A stretch of 6,278 nucleotides of DNA from Acidobacteriota bacterium (GTDB lineage: Bacteria; Acidobacteriota; Blastocatellia; Pyrinomonadales; Pyrinomonadaceae), in contig CAUJFK010000406.1 in NCBI GenBank assembly GCA_963169175.1, forward strand, positions 1 through 6,278, written 5' to 3'. The position numbers were made by a program, and so were the translations under genes. The notes beneath the pieces were generated by a model, which was given only the letters and a program-made list of their open reading frames with translations, searched no databases and had not been told where the DNA came from. Shown here in pieces: positions 1-6,276 of this stretch (the stretch's first letter is position 1; the number at the start of each line of letters is the position of its first letter).

Positions 1-574
1 TGACGGTCTCGCTCCGGTTTGCCGTGATGTATTGTTCCGTCGTGGCTTTGTCGCTCGGAAAATCGAACGAAGGGAACCAATGACGGGCTTCGTCCGGCTC
101 GCCCTGCGTCCAAATCTGGTCCGAGTGGCCGATCAAGCCATCGCCGCCCTTTTGTCCGGGCACGAAATAGATTCCCTTTTTCGGGATGGACGTGTATTTG
201 AAGCGGATGCCGATCGTTTCGTTTGGTGAATACGCACGGTCAAGATCGACAGCGATACTGCCCCCGTTGGTATTGAATTTCAGCGGCCGTTCGTTTGCCT
301 CGAGCGTGACCGAATTGTAAACGATACCGACAGAATCGAGCGTAACACGCCTAAACCCGTCCTTGATCGGCTTAAGCCTGACGGTCGTATCGCCGATCAC
401 CTTTTTTGCGGGCCGGTCAAATCTGACGCGAAGAATGTAATGCTGAACATCGTAATCACTCGCACGGTTCAGGTTAGGCGGTGTGTTTTGCGAATAGAGC
501 GTTCCGGCGAGAAGCACGAACGCAATGCCAAGGATCGCGTTACGTCCCGAGGTTAGGTATTTGGTCAGATTCAT
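1..574 (-). CDS. M1 family metallo-aminopeptidase, N-terminal part (cut by window edge)
   Basis: Reading the minus strand from ATG at 574 gives 191 uninterrupted codons that run off the left edge. Residues 1-28 form a signal peptide: a Lys/Arg-containing start, a hydrophobic run around 13-25, and a likely cut before Gln29. The rest matches the M1 N-terminal beta-domain. YDVQHYILRVRF (41-52) is the typical opening strand, and TQGEPDEARHWFPSFD (156-171), followed by PSDKAT, is the family's conserved block of the type TQ-E-ARhWFPc-D-P-dKAT. The GAMEN and HExxH zinc motifs would lie beyond the window, so activity cannot be judged. An in-frame ATG at 592 would add six residues (MSYHQK). Neither start has a good Shine-Dalgarno; 574 is chosen because it gives the more usual signal peptide. 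By family the enzyme is a zinc aminopeptidase removing N-terminal residues, here exported. It lies downstream of the S9 gene on the same strand, separated by 153 bases holding an inverted repeat. Confidence 0.88.
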   Translation of the reverse strand, partial: MNLTKYLTSGRNAILGIAFVLLAGTLYSQNTPPNLNRASDYDVQHYILRVRFDRPAKKVIGDTTVRLKPIKDGFRRVTLDSVGIVYNSVTLEANERPLKFNTNGGSIAVDLDRAYSPNETIGIRFKYTSIPKKGIYFVPGQKGGDGLIGHSDQIWTQGEPDEARHWFPSFDFPSDKATTEQYITANRSETV

Positions 575-593
575 TTTTTGGTGATAAGACATT

Positions 594-677
594 TTTGAAC
601 GCGGATCAAGCGGAATTGAGCGGATTTTTAGGATATATCCTTCATGATCCGCTCGATCTGCCTGATCCGCGTTCAAA
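594..677. repeat. 84-bp imperfect inverted repeat (REP/MITE-like intergenic element)
   Basis: The outer arms, TTTGAACGCGGATCA at 594-608 and its exact complement at 663-677, give 15 perfect pairs. The arms continue inward through a partly paired stretch (609-617 with 655-662, including a mismatch, wobbles and a bulge) to a second perfect 8-bp stem, GAGCGGAT (618-625) with ATCCGCTC (647-654). The apex holds a 12-base perfect palindrome, AGGATATATCCT (630-641). Each arm contains three related GCGGAT-like units at about 9-10 base spacing. No T-tract follows either arm, so it does not look like an intrinsic terminator. It encodes nothing recognisable. It fills the gap between the S9 stop and the M1 start, and its left edge is one base from the alternative M1 start codon at 592. 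Confidence 0.85.
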
Positions 678-727
678 TTGGCCCCATTATGGAGCCGATC
701 AAGGTTTTAAACATCCACAACTATTCT

Positions 728-2767
728 CTACTTCACATATTTGTCCAGCCATGCGATCACGTTTGAATACCAGAATTCTGAATTCTGCGGTTTCAGTATC
801 CAGTGGCCTTCGTCCGGGAACACGATGAGCTTGGACGGGACGCCTTTTAGCTGAAGGCCCGTGAAAAGCTGGAGGCTTTGATCGACAGGGACGCGGAAAT
901 CGAGTTCGCCGGCAGTTACCAGTGTAGGCGTTGAAAAGTTGTTTACGAACTTGTGCGGCGACCACTTCTGGTAGTTGACCGGATTTTCCCACGGCAGTCC
1001 CTTGAATTCCCAGTTCACGAACCACAGCTCTTCGGTTGCCGCAGCCATGCTTTCAAGATTATAGACGCCGGCGTGTGAGACAAACGCGTTAAACTTGAAC
1101 CGCGGATCGTTGTTATGGCCGAGGAGCCAATCGACCATATATCCGCCATAGCTCGCTCCGGCCGCGCCGATCCGGTTCTTGTCTATGAACGGCCTCTTGA
1201 TAACGGACGCCACACCGTTCTTGATATCGACAAACGCCTTGCCGCCCCAATCTGCCGAAACATCGTTCACTATCTGCTGGCCGTAGCCGGTCGAGCCGCG
1301 CGGGTTTGGCATAAAGACAACATAGCCCTGGTTAGAAAAGATCTGCGGATTCCATCGGTAGCCCCAGTTATCGCTCCACGCGCCTTGCGGGCCGCCGTGG
1401 ATAAGAACCAGTAGCGGATACTTCTTCGCCGGGTCAAAGTTCATCGGCTTGAGCAAAAAGCCGTGAATAGTTTTTTGGAGAGCACCTTTCCACTCAACGT
1501 CTTCGGGCCTTGGAAGATCGATATTCGGCCGCGCCTTTGAAAGATTCCTGACGGACACTCCCTGCAGGCCGGCAACGAAAACTTCCGGCGGTGCACTCAT
1601 CGAACTTGAAAGAAACACGAGCGAACGGCCATCCGGCGTCGGGTTCAGGCTGCCGACGAACGGGAACGGTTCAAGCGATACTTCGACCGGCTTCACATGT
1701 GTTGCGATACGCAGGCGAAAGTCCGGTTCGACCGGTACAGTAAATACCTTTGACCTGCCGCGAACACCCGACGTGAAAAATACCGACCTTTCATCAGCGG
1801 AAAGCGCGATCTCGTCGGCGTAGTTATCGTAACCGCGTGTGAGTTCGACGACCTCGCCGTTGCTTCGGTTGTAACGCATGATGCGCCAGCGGTCAGATTC
1901 AAAGCCCTCGGTCGCTTGTGAACGATAGATGATATATCGGCCGTCCTTCGTATAAACCGGCGAAGCGTCGTAGCCCTTATTTGCGGCCGTTATATTCCGC
2001 GGCCCGCCGCCATTGAGCGGTATAACGTAGATGTCGCTATTTGTCGAGATCGCCTCGATCTTGTCCGGGTTGCGGAGATATGCGATCTCGCGGCTGTCCG
2101 GCGAAAAAGCGTAATCGACACCGGTTGCCGCGGCATAGGGCGGCGAATCGAAATCTCCCGGTGTCAGATCACGGGCGATGCCGCCGTCTTTCGGCACGAC
2201 TAACACGTGTGTCCGTTTGCGCTCGCGCCATTCGACCCAATGGCGGTAAAGAAGCCGGTCGGTGACGTGGGCTTTGACCTTGCTGTTCTCGGCCTTTTCG
2301 TCCTCGGCCTTGTTGCAGGCGTCAGAAGTGCATTCCGGATAGACCTCGGATGAAAATGCGATCCATTTGCCGTCCGGCGACCAGACTGGGCCTGAGGCTC
2401 CGGTCGAGATACGCGTGACCTGTTCCTGGTCGTCGCCGTCATCTTCCATTACCCATATCTGTCCGCCGGTGACGTAGGCGATGTGGTCGCTGTCCGGCGA
2501 CCAACGCGGTGATGAACTGGACGCAGTTCCTTTTGTAAGCTGGCGCGGGTTTGAGCCGTCAATGCCGACGGTGTAGATCTGTGTCAGCGTTTTGTTTTCG
2601 GCTTTATCAACAACGCCGACCGTGTAAGCGACGGTCTTTCCATCCGGCGAAAGCTGCGGATCGCCCACGCGGCGGATGTTGATCATATCGTCGAAAGTGA
2701 ACCCCGACTGTGCCGGTACGACAGCCGCGAATGCGGCAATGAATAGAAGTATCAGAATACGTTTCAT
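728..2767 (-). CDS. Secreted S9 family serine peptidase (prolyl oligopeptidase family, DPP5-like)
   Basis: This complete gene encodes 679 residues. Residues 1-19 are a signal peptide ending VPA before Gln20. A beta-propeller follows, and seven degenerate SPDG-type blade motifs can be read (such as LSPDGKTVAY, WSPDGKWIAF, FSPDSREIAY and PTPDGRSLVF), matching a seven-bladed TolB/DPP-type propeller. Between blades 3 and 4 lies an insertion with two Cys and the LLYRHWVEWR motif that I associate with DPP5-like enzymes. The alpha/beta hydrolase domain spans about 430-679. It has the oxyanion-side HGGP (457-460), GSTGYG (491-496), nucleophile Ser539 in GASYGG, Asp623 in ELDFRVP and His655 in DEGHW, so the triad is intact. 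Length matches bacterial DPP5 (about 680-700). Known relatives release N-terminal dipeptides or act on acylated peptides; the exact specificity is inferred. It is probably periplasmic. It is divergent from the M28 gene and has its own Shine-Dalgarno and likely promoter. Confidence 0.95.
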   Translation of the reverse strand: MKRILILLFIAAFAAVVPAQSGFTFDDMINIRRVGDPQLSPDGKTVAYTVGVVDKAENKTLTQIYTVGIDGSNPRQLTKGTASSSSPRWSPDSDHIAYVTGGQIWVMEDDGDDQEQVTRISTGASGPVWSPDGKWIAFSSEVYPECTSDACNKAEDEKAENSKVKAHVTDRLLYRHWVEWRERKRTHVLVVPKDGGIARDLTPGDFDSPPYAAATGVDYAFSPDSREIAYLRNPDKIEAISTNSDIYVIPLNGGGPRNITAANKGYDASPVYTKDGRYIIYRSQATEGFESDRWRIMRYNRSNGEVVELTRGYDNYADEIALSADERSVFFTSGVRGRSKVFTVPVEPDFRLRIATHVKPVEVSLEPFPFVGSLNPTPDGRSLVFLSSSMSAPPEVFVAGLQGVSVRNLSKARPNIDLPRPEDVEWKGALQKTIHGFLLKPMNFDPAKKYPLLVLIHGGPQGAWSDNWGYRWNPQIFSNQGYVVFMPNPRGSTGYGQQIVNDVSADWGGKAFVDIKNGVASVIKRPFIDKNRIGAAGASYGGYMVDWLLGHNNDPRFKFNAFVSHAGVYNLESMAAATEELWFVNWEFKGLPWENPVNYQKWSPHKFVNNFSTPTLVTAGELDFRVPVDQSLQLFTGLQLKGVPSKLIVFPDEGHWILKPQNSEFWYSNVIAWLDKYVK

Positions 2768-2775
2768 TTTCTTTT

Positions 2776-2779
2776 TCCT
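2776..2779 (-). promoter_or_regulatory. Shine-Dalgarno of the S9 peptidase gene
   Basis: On the minus strand AGGA is followed by eight bases, mostly A, and then the ATG at 2767. The spacing is good and supports this start for the S9 gene. Confidence 0.65.
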
Positions 2780-2808
2780 GAGTTGTTGGATCGGAAGAGC
2801 TTCTGGTT

Positions 2809-2817
2809 ATTATCGCA
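2809..2817 (-). promoter_or_regulatory. Likely extended -10 promoter of the S9 gene
   Basis: The minus strand reads TGCGATAAT, an extended -10 (TGn followed by GATAAT, one base from TATAAT). Transcription would start near 2802 and leave about 35 bases of leader containing the AGGA ribosome site. No convincing -35 box lies 16-18 bases upstream, as is common for extended -10 promoters. This rests on sequence pattern only. Confidence 0.4.
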
Positions 2818-2866
2818 TAATTCGCTGCTTATTGCGTTCCGGCGCGATTTGCGTGAGGTAAATCGA

Positions 2867-2891
2867 GGCCTCCCGCAGAGCTGCGGAGGCC
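2867..2891. repeat. GC-rich near-perfect hairpin in the divergent intergenic region
   Basis: GGCCTCCCGCAG (2867-2878) pairs with CTGCGGAGGCC (2881-2891) over 11 base pairs, with one bulged C at 2873 and almost no loop. It lies between the S9 promoter and the M28 start. No T-tract follows on either strand, so termination is unlikely. It could be a REP-like unit, a binding site or a transcript-end structure. It is far more GC-rich and symmetrical than the bases around it. Confidence 0.7.
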
Positions 2892-2995
2892 GGAAAGGAA
2901 TGCCAGGACAAAAATTTGCGTCGAGAGCACCACAAAATCCGGCGGGTTTTGCAAACTGGCTTGTGTTTGCGTTTCTTTCAGGAATTGAAACTCGA

Positions 2996-3001
2996 TACAA
3001 T
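2996..3001 (+). promoter_or_regulatory. Possible -10 box just upstream of the M28 gene
   Basis: TACAAT differs by one base from TATAAT. Transcription from it would begin about seven bases downstream, close to the ATG at 3008, which would give a nearly leaderless message. This agrees with the lack of a Shine-Dalgarno at that start. No good -35 is visible, so it may be chance. Confidence 0.25.
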
Positions 3002-3007
3002 GCTCCA

Positions 3008-4432
3008 ATGAAACTGCTTACATCTTTTGCCCTTTTATTATTTTCTTTCGCGGCGGTTCCCGCGCAGCAGGCCGCGCCGGCGCCCTATGCGGCTAAAACA
3101 CTTAACGAACTTCGGACCATTCAGCGTGCGGCACTCAAAAGCGATTATGCATTGAATCAGACCGCTTATCTTTCCAACAACATCGGGCCGCGGATGAGCG
3201 GATCGCTGCAGGCACAGCGGGCGGTAGAATACGTCGCTGAAGAGATGCGGCGATTGGGGCTAGAGGTACGATTGCAAAAAGTGATGGTGCCGCATTGGGT
3301 CCGCGGAGTTGAGACCGGTGAGTTGACGGAGTTTCCGGGAATGGCGAAGGGAACGACGCAAAAGATCGTGCTCACGGCATTAGGCGGAAGTGTCGCGACG
3401 CCGGCAACCGGACTTACGGCTGAAGTGGTCGTGGTTAATAATTTTGCTGAGCTGGAGGCACTCGGCCACAAGGGTGTCGAAGGCAAGATCGTGCTCTTTA
3501 ACAACAAGTTTGATAGCGAACTGGCGGATTCAGGATTTGGCCTGCAGGCGTATGGTATGGCGGTGGCGTATCGCGGCGGCGGTGCATCTGCGGCGGCCCG
3601 GCTTGGCGCGGTGGCCGCGCTTGTCCGGTCGGCGGGTGCCTCGCAGGACCGGCTTGCGCACACGGGTGCGATGCGTTACGACCCAAAAGTGACGAAGATC
3701 CCGTCGGCGGCCGTTACCTATGAAGACGCGGACCTTATAGCATATCTTGCCCGCATGGGCGCCGTGAAGATACGGCTTGTGCTTACGCCGCAGACGCTGC
3801 CGGATACGGTCGGTTACAATGTTATCGCCGATCTGAAGGGAAGTGAGCGGCCGGACGAGATCGTTATCGTTTCGGGGCATTTGGACTCATGGGACCTCGG
3901 TACCGGAGCTATCGACGACGCATGCGGAGTTGCGGTGGCAATGCAGGTGCCGTTTCTTCTGAAACAGCTCGATCTGCGCCCAAAGCGGACAATTCGCGTG
4001 GTGGCGTGGATGGATGAAGAACTTGGCGGAACCGGCGGTGCAACCTACGCTCTCGAGGAAGCGGCGAATATTGCAAAACATGTTGCGACGGTAGAGAGCG
4101 ATCTTGGTGCCTCACATCCGATCGGTATTCTTTATTCGGCAAAGCCGGAAATGGCGCGCTTTCTGGCTCCGATATCCGATGTTCTTCGCAGTCAGGGAGC
4201 ACCGTTGGCGGAATCGCGGCCGGGCGGCGTCGGCTCGGACACCGGCGAACTGTCGCGGCAAGGTGTTCCGTCATTTGCACCCTATTTCAATACCCAAACT
4301 TACTTCAAATATCACCATACCGCGGCCGACACGTTCGATAAGATCGACCCGAAAAACCTGGCCGAGGTCGGGTCGCTGACGGCGGTATTGACCTATGCGC
4401 TGGCAGATTCGCAACAGCCGCTCCCGCGATAA
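3008..4432 (+). CDS. Secreted M28 family metallopeptidase, carboxypeptidase Q-like
   Basis: With the ATG at 3008 the product is 474 residues, close to the roughly 472 of animal carboxypeptidase Q. Residues 1-19 are a signal peptide (Lys, Phe/Leu-rich core, VPA before Gln20). The catalytic domain is split by a PA-like insert (about 120-265; VEGKIVLFNN at 157-166 is typical). The two-zinc site is complete: His291 in GHLDSWD, Asp303 in GAIDD, the Glu337-Glu338 pair in WMDEELGG, Asp365 in ESDLG and His437 in YHHTAADT. RPKRTIRVVAW (324-334) also matches carboxypeptidase Q. Family members hydrolyse small peptides or dipeptides as exported zinc enzymes; the substrate here is inferred. The frame is open further upstream, but earlier starts would bury the signal peptide inside the protein, so they are rejected. 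No Shine-Dalgarno is evident; an AGGA lies about 25 bases upstream, too far to count. The 55-residue membrane protein follows after 59 bases and may be cotranscribed. Confidence 0.93.
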   Translation: MKLLTSFALLLFSFAAVPAQQAAPAPYAAKTLNELRTIQRAALKSDYALNQTAYLSNNIGPRMSGSLQAQRAVEYVAEEMRRLGLEVRLQKVMVPHWVRGVETGELTEFPGMAKGTTQKIVLTALGGSVATPATGLTAEVVVVNNFAELEALGHKGVEGKIVLFNNKFDSELADSGFGLQAYGMAVAYRGGGASAAARLGAVAALVRSAGASQDRLAHTGAMRYDPKVTKIPSAAVTYEDADLIAYLARMGAVKIRLVLTPQTLPDTVGYNVIADLKGSERPDEIVIVSGHLDSWDLGTGAIDDACGVAVAMQVPFLLKQLDLRPKRTIRVVAWMDEELGGTGGATYALEEAANIAKHVATVESDLGASHPIGILYSAKPEMARFLAPISDVLRSQGAPLAESRPGGVGSDTGELSRQGVPSFAPYFNTQTYFKYHHTAADTFDKIDPKNLAEVGSLTAVLTYALADSQQPLPR

Positions 4433-4491
4433 GGCTGGGTCGGCTTGTATAGCGTCGTCCGGTTTGTTAAGTTTGATTCAGAAATAAGATC

Positions 4492-4659
4492 ATGAACAGG
4501 CCACCGCCATATTTTCCGCAAAATCAACTCTCGCCGCCGGACGAGAACCGGTATCGTAAATTCAAGCTCATCATGGGTGGGCTTGCCGTTCTCCTCCTGC
4601 TTGTGATCGGTGCCGTCGGATATGGGATCTATTATGCGGTTTCGACATTTTTGAGTTAA
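4492..4659 (+). CDS. Small single-pass membrane protein, 55 residues, unknown function
   Basis: The ATG at 4492 opens a 55-codon frame ending TAA. The first 20 residues are proline-rich and polar (MNRPPPYFPQ, then PPDENR). A basic patch YRKFK follows at 21-25. A hydrophobic segment rich in Leu, Val and Gly covers about 27-50, with a short VSTFLS tail. The Pro-rich soluble N-terminus, positive patch and single helix suggest an inner-membrane protein with its N-terminus in the cytoplasm, by the positive-inside rule. No family is recognised. The Shine-Dalgarno is weak (purine-rich AGAAATAAGA just upstream). It starts 59 bases after the M28 stop and ends 23 bases before a strong terminator, so it is probably the last gene of that transcript. 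The composition looks clearly protein-like, but expression is unproven. Confidence 0.68.
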   Translation: MNRPPPYFPQNQLSPPDENRYRKFKLIMGGLAVLLLLVIGAVGYGIYYAVSTFLS

Positions 4660-4676
4660 GAGAATTGAATCTGAAT

Positions 4677-4724
4677 AAAAGAAGTGCCGACGGCGGTGAT
4701 CAAAATGCCGTCGGCACTTTTTTC
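4677..4724. terminator. Bidirectional intrinsic terminator between convergent genes
   Basis: AAGTGCCGACGGC (4682-4694) pairs perfectly with GCCGTCGGCACTT (4707-4719) around a 12-base loop. On the plus strand the stem runs into a T-tract (4718-4723), ending the M28 and small-protein transcript. On the minus strand the stem is followed by CTTTTATT, enough to serve the gene that stops at 4739. The flanking A-run and T-run extend the pairing further. Confidence 0.9.
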
Positions 4725-4738
4725 ATTGTTCGCCTTGT

Positions 4739-6154
4739 TCACTGCAACCCGATCGCCGCCACAATGGCCTGGGCGGCTTGTTCAACGACCTGCGAGATGA
4801 TGTCGTCGCCGTTCGATCTGGCTTTGGCCTTTAGCGACGTGTCCAGTGTCGTTGCGCCACCGGTCTTAATCAGTTTCACTGCCAATGTGATCTCATCCTT
4901 ATTCTTTACCTGGGACGACATTGTCGCCGCGGTCACGATGGCATGACCGGCGATATAGCCGCCCGCACCGGCCGCACTGGCAACGGGAATGACGCTGCCG
5001 ATCACAGGGGCCAGCGACTTGAACATCCCAAAGCCTCCTCCGCCTTTTTTGTGCGACGCCGTAACCTGTACGACAAAATCACATTCCTTTGACTGGGCCT
5101 CGGTCCCGATAGCACTGTCCAGCTTTGCATCCAGCGCGACGATCTCTGCCTTTGGAACTTTCAGGTACTGCATCAGCGAATTCCGGACGGCGGCGGAAAG
5201 ATCGGCCGACGATATGCCTTCGCCGACTGCTCCGGTCTTAACACCCACGATCCCGATTCGAATAACCCCTGCCTTTTTTGGCCCGAGCATTTCTGCCGTT
5301 ACGGGGGCTGTCTTGGCCGCGTTTATGCTTGTAGCGATACCGCTGTCGGAAGGTGCGGTCGATCCTGGGCTGCTTGAACTTGATGCCGATACCGCGTACA
5401 TCTGGGCCGCGTCGGTCACCTCGCGATAGCCGGCGGGAATATCGAACAGGTTTGCTTCAAGCGTTGCCTGCGAAAACTCGACGACCTCGCTGACCATCGT
5501 TGTCATCGCGCGGCCGCTTGCGTCGAACATCGTCATCTTTTCATAGACCGCAAAACCGCGTTTGGCAGTTCCGACGGTCTTTACATTGGACTTGTCCTGA
5601 CAACCGCTTTTCTTGGTATATCCGCCGCCGTAGCCGCTCATGCCGTAGTCGCAGTCAAGAGCAAACGCGGCATCGATATACCAGCCATCGGTCTGCATTT
5701 TTGAATCCGTTTTGCTGCAGGCGTCAGGCGAAGAAATTGTTTCGATCGTGATGATCAGGCGCCGTGCGGTATAGCCGAACATTTGCTTGCGTTCGCCCGT
5801 ATCTTTCGTTGTAACAGTAGTGGTCACGCGGCCGCCTGTCTGTACGACACCGTTTTTATCAACTGATGATGTCCCCGGTTTGGCAGCCGTCTGCGTGGTT
5901 GCGGCAAACGGAGTGACCATATACGTTTGCGAATTTTGATTGATCTGAAGATTGAGCTTCAGGTCGCATTGAATAATATTTACCATTCCGCCGAACGATT
6001 CTGTGCGCTGGCGTTTGCCTTTGACATACGTCGTGCTCTCGTAGCTTTGGCCGCTGACGGTCTGTTTCGATTTGACCTTGATGTCCGCAAGGGCCGAAGC
6101 TGCGCTCAAGGCCGTTATTGCGAGGATGGTAATTCCAAGTAAGATCCGTTTCAT
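4739..6154 (-). CDS. Exported two-domain protein: DUF4412-like N-terminal domain plus unknown C-terminal domain
   Basis: The product is 471 residues with a signal peptide cut after ALA (23/24). Residues 24-247 resemble DUF4412-type proteins: a strand-rich opening with SYESTTYVKGKRQRTES (37-53), a long Thr-rich stretch, and the closing LFDIPAGYREV (236-246) seen in such domains. Four Cys (63, 146, 168, 185) in this part could form disulfides. A Ser/Pro/Thr-rich linker (about 255-290) leads to a second domain (295-471) with RIGIVGVKTGAVGEG, QYLKVPKAEIVALDAKL and an EAQSKECDFVVQV core (Cys358), then KKGGGG and a Gly/Ala-rich hydrophobic stretch (about 379-412). From memory, similar C-terminal domains occur in uncharacterised acidobacterial proteins; a CsgG/LpoB-like fold is conceivable but is only a guess. 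It is probably periplasmic or outer-membrane associated, and no catalytic motif is seen. It is transcribed towards the M28 operon and shares its terminator. A good Shine-Dalgarno supports the start. Confidence 0.85.
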   Translation of the reverse strand: MKRILLGITILAITALSAASALADIKVKSKQTVSGQSYESTTYVKGKRQRTESFGGMVNIIQCDLKLNLQINQNSQTYMVTPFAATTQTAAKPGTSSVDKNGVVQTGGRVTTTVTTKDTGERKQMFGYTARRLIITIETISSPDACSKTDSKMQTDGWYIDAAFALDCDYGMSGYGGGYTKKSGCQDKSNVKTVGTAKRGFAVYEKMTMFDASGRAMTTMVSEVVEFSQATLEANLFDIPAGYREVTDAAQMYAVSASSSSSPGSTAPSDSGIATSINAAKTAPVTAEMLGPKKAGVIRIGIVGVKTGAVGEGISSADLSAAVRNSLMQYLKVPKAEIVALDAKLDSAIGTEAQSKECDFVVQVTASHKKGGGGFGMFKSLAPVIGSVIPVASAAGAGGYIAGHAIVTAATMSSQVKNKDEITLAVKLIKTGGATTLDTSLKAKARSNGDDIISQVVEQAAQAIVAAIGLQ

Positions 6155-6157
6155 ATG

Positions 6158-6163
6158 CTCTCC
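6158..6163 (-). promoter_or_regulatory. Shine-Dalgarno of the two-domain exported protein
   Basis: On the minus strand GGAGAG lies three bases before the ATG at 6154; GGAG alone is five bases away. It is the strongest ribosome site in the window and fixes this start. Confidence 0.75.
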
Positions 6164-6191
6164 GGGTTGAATAAATGCGGCCCGCTGGTGC

Positions 6192-6217
6192 CGCTCGACA
6201 ACTAACGCGTCGAAGCG
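6192..6217 (-). other. Small hairpin upstream of the two-domain protein gene
   Basis: CGCTCGAC (6192-6199) pairs with GTCGAAGCG (6209-6217), giving eight base pairs with one bulge and a nine-base loop. It lies 38 bases upstream of the start codon and may be in the leader. No T-tract follows. A role in regulation is possible but not shown, and a stem this short could be chance. Confidence 0.3.
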
Positions 6218-6247
6218 ACCAGAAACGTATCAAATGCTCTCTGTGAA

Positions 6248-6276
6248 CTTTGTGTCTTCCCTTTGTGTCTTTGTGT
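6248..6276. repeat. Short CTTTGTGT repeat array at the right edge
   Basis: Three exact copies of CTTTGTGT begin at 6248, 6261 and 6269 (minus strand ACACAAAG), with a related CTCTGTGA just before. The array reaches the window edge, so its full size is unknown. It is low in complexity, differs from the GC-richer bases next to it, and contains no open frame. It may be a degenerate intergenic repeat. Confidence 0.6.

Noticed and set aside
594..677. Reading the inverted repeat as the S9 transcription terminator
   Set aside because: Neither strand has a T-tract after the stem; on the minus strand the stem is followed by A residues.
771..789. Tandem GAATTCTG-like repeat
   Set aside because: It is two short copies inside the S9 C-terminal coding sequence and is explained by the codons for the NSEF segment.
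481..828. Plus-strand frame of 115 codons across the M1-S9 junction
   Set aside because: It crosses the M1 5' end, the inverted repeat and the S9 3' end on the opposite strand, with no recognisable protein features.
2783..3007. In-frame upstream extension of the M28 gene, adding 75 residues
   Set aside because: The extension has no signal-peptide or domain character and would cover the divergent promoter region and the hairpin. The ATG at 3008 gives a clean signal peptide and the family's usual length.
3166..3663. Minus-strand frame of 165 codons inside the M28 gene
   Set aside because: It is antisense to a confidently identified gene and shows low-complexity Ala/Pro/Ser composition typical of an antisense frame.
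4989..5429. Plus-strand frame of 146 codons inside the two-domain protein gene
   Set aside because: It is a mirror of the real minus-strand coding sequence, which has a signal peptide and a Shine-Dalgarno.
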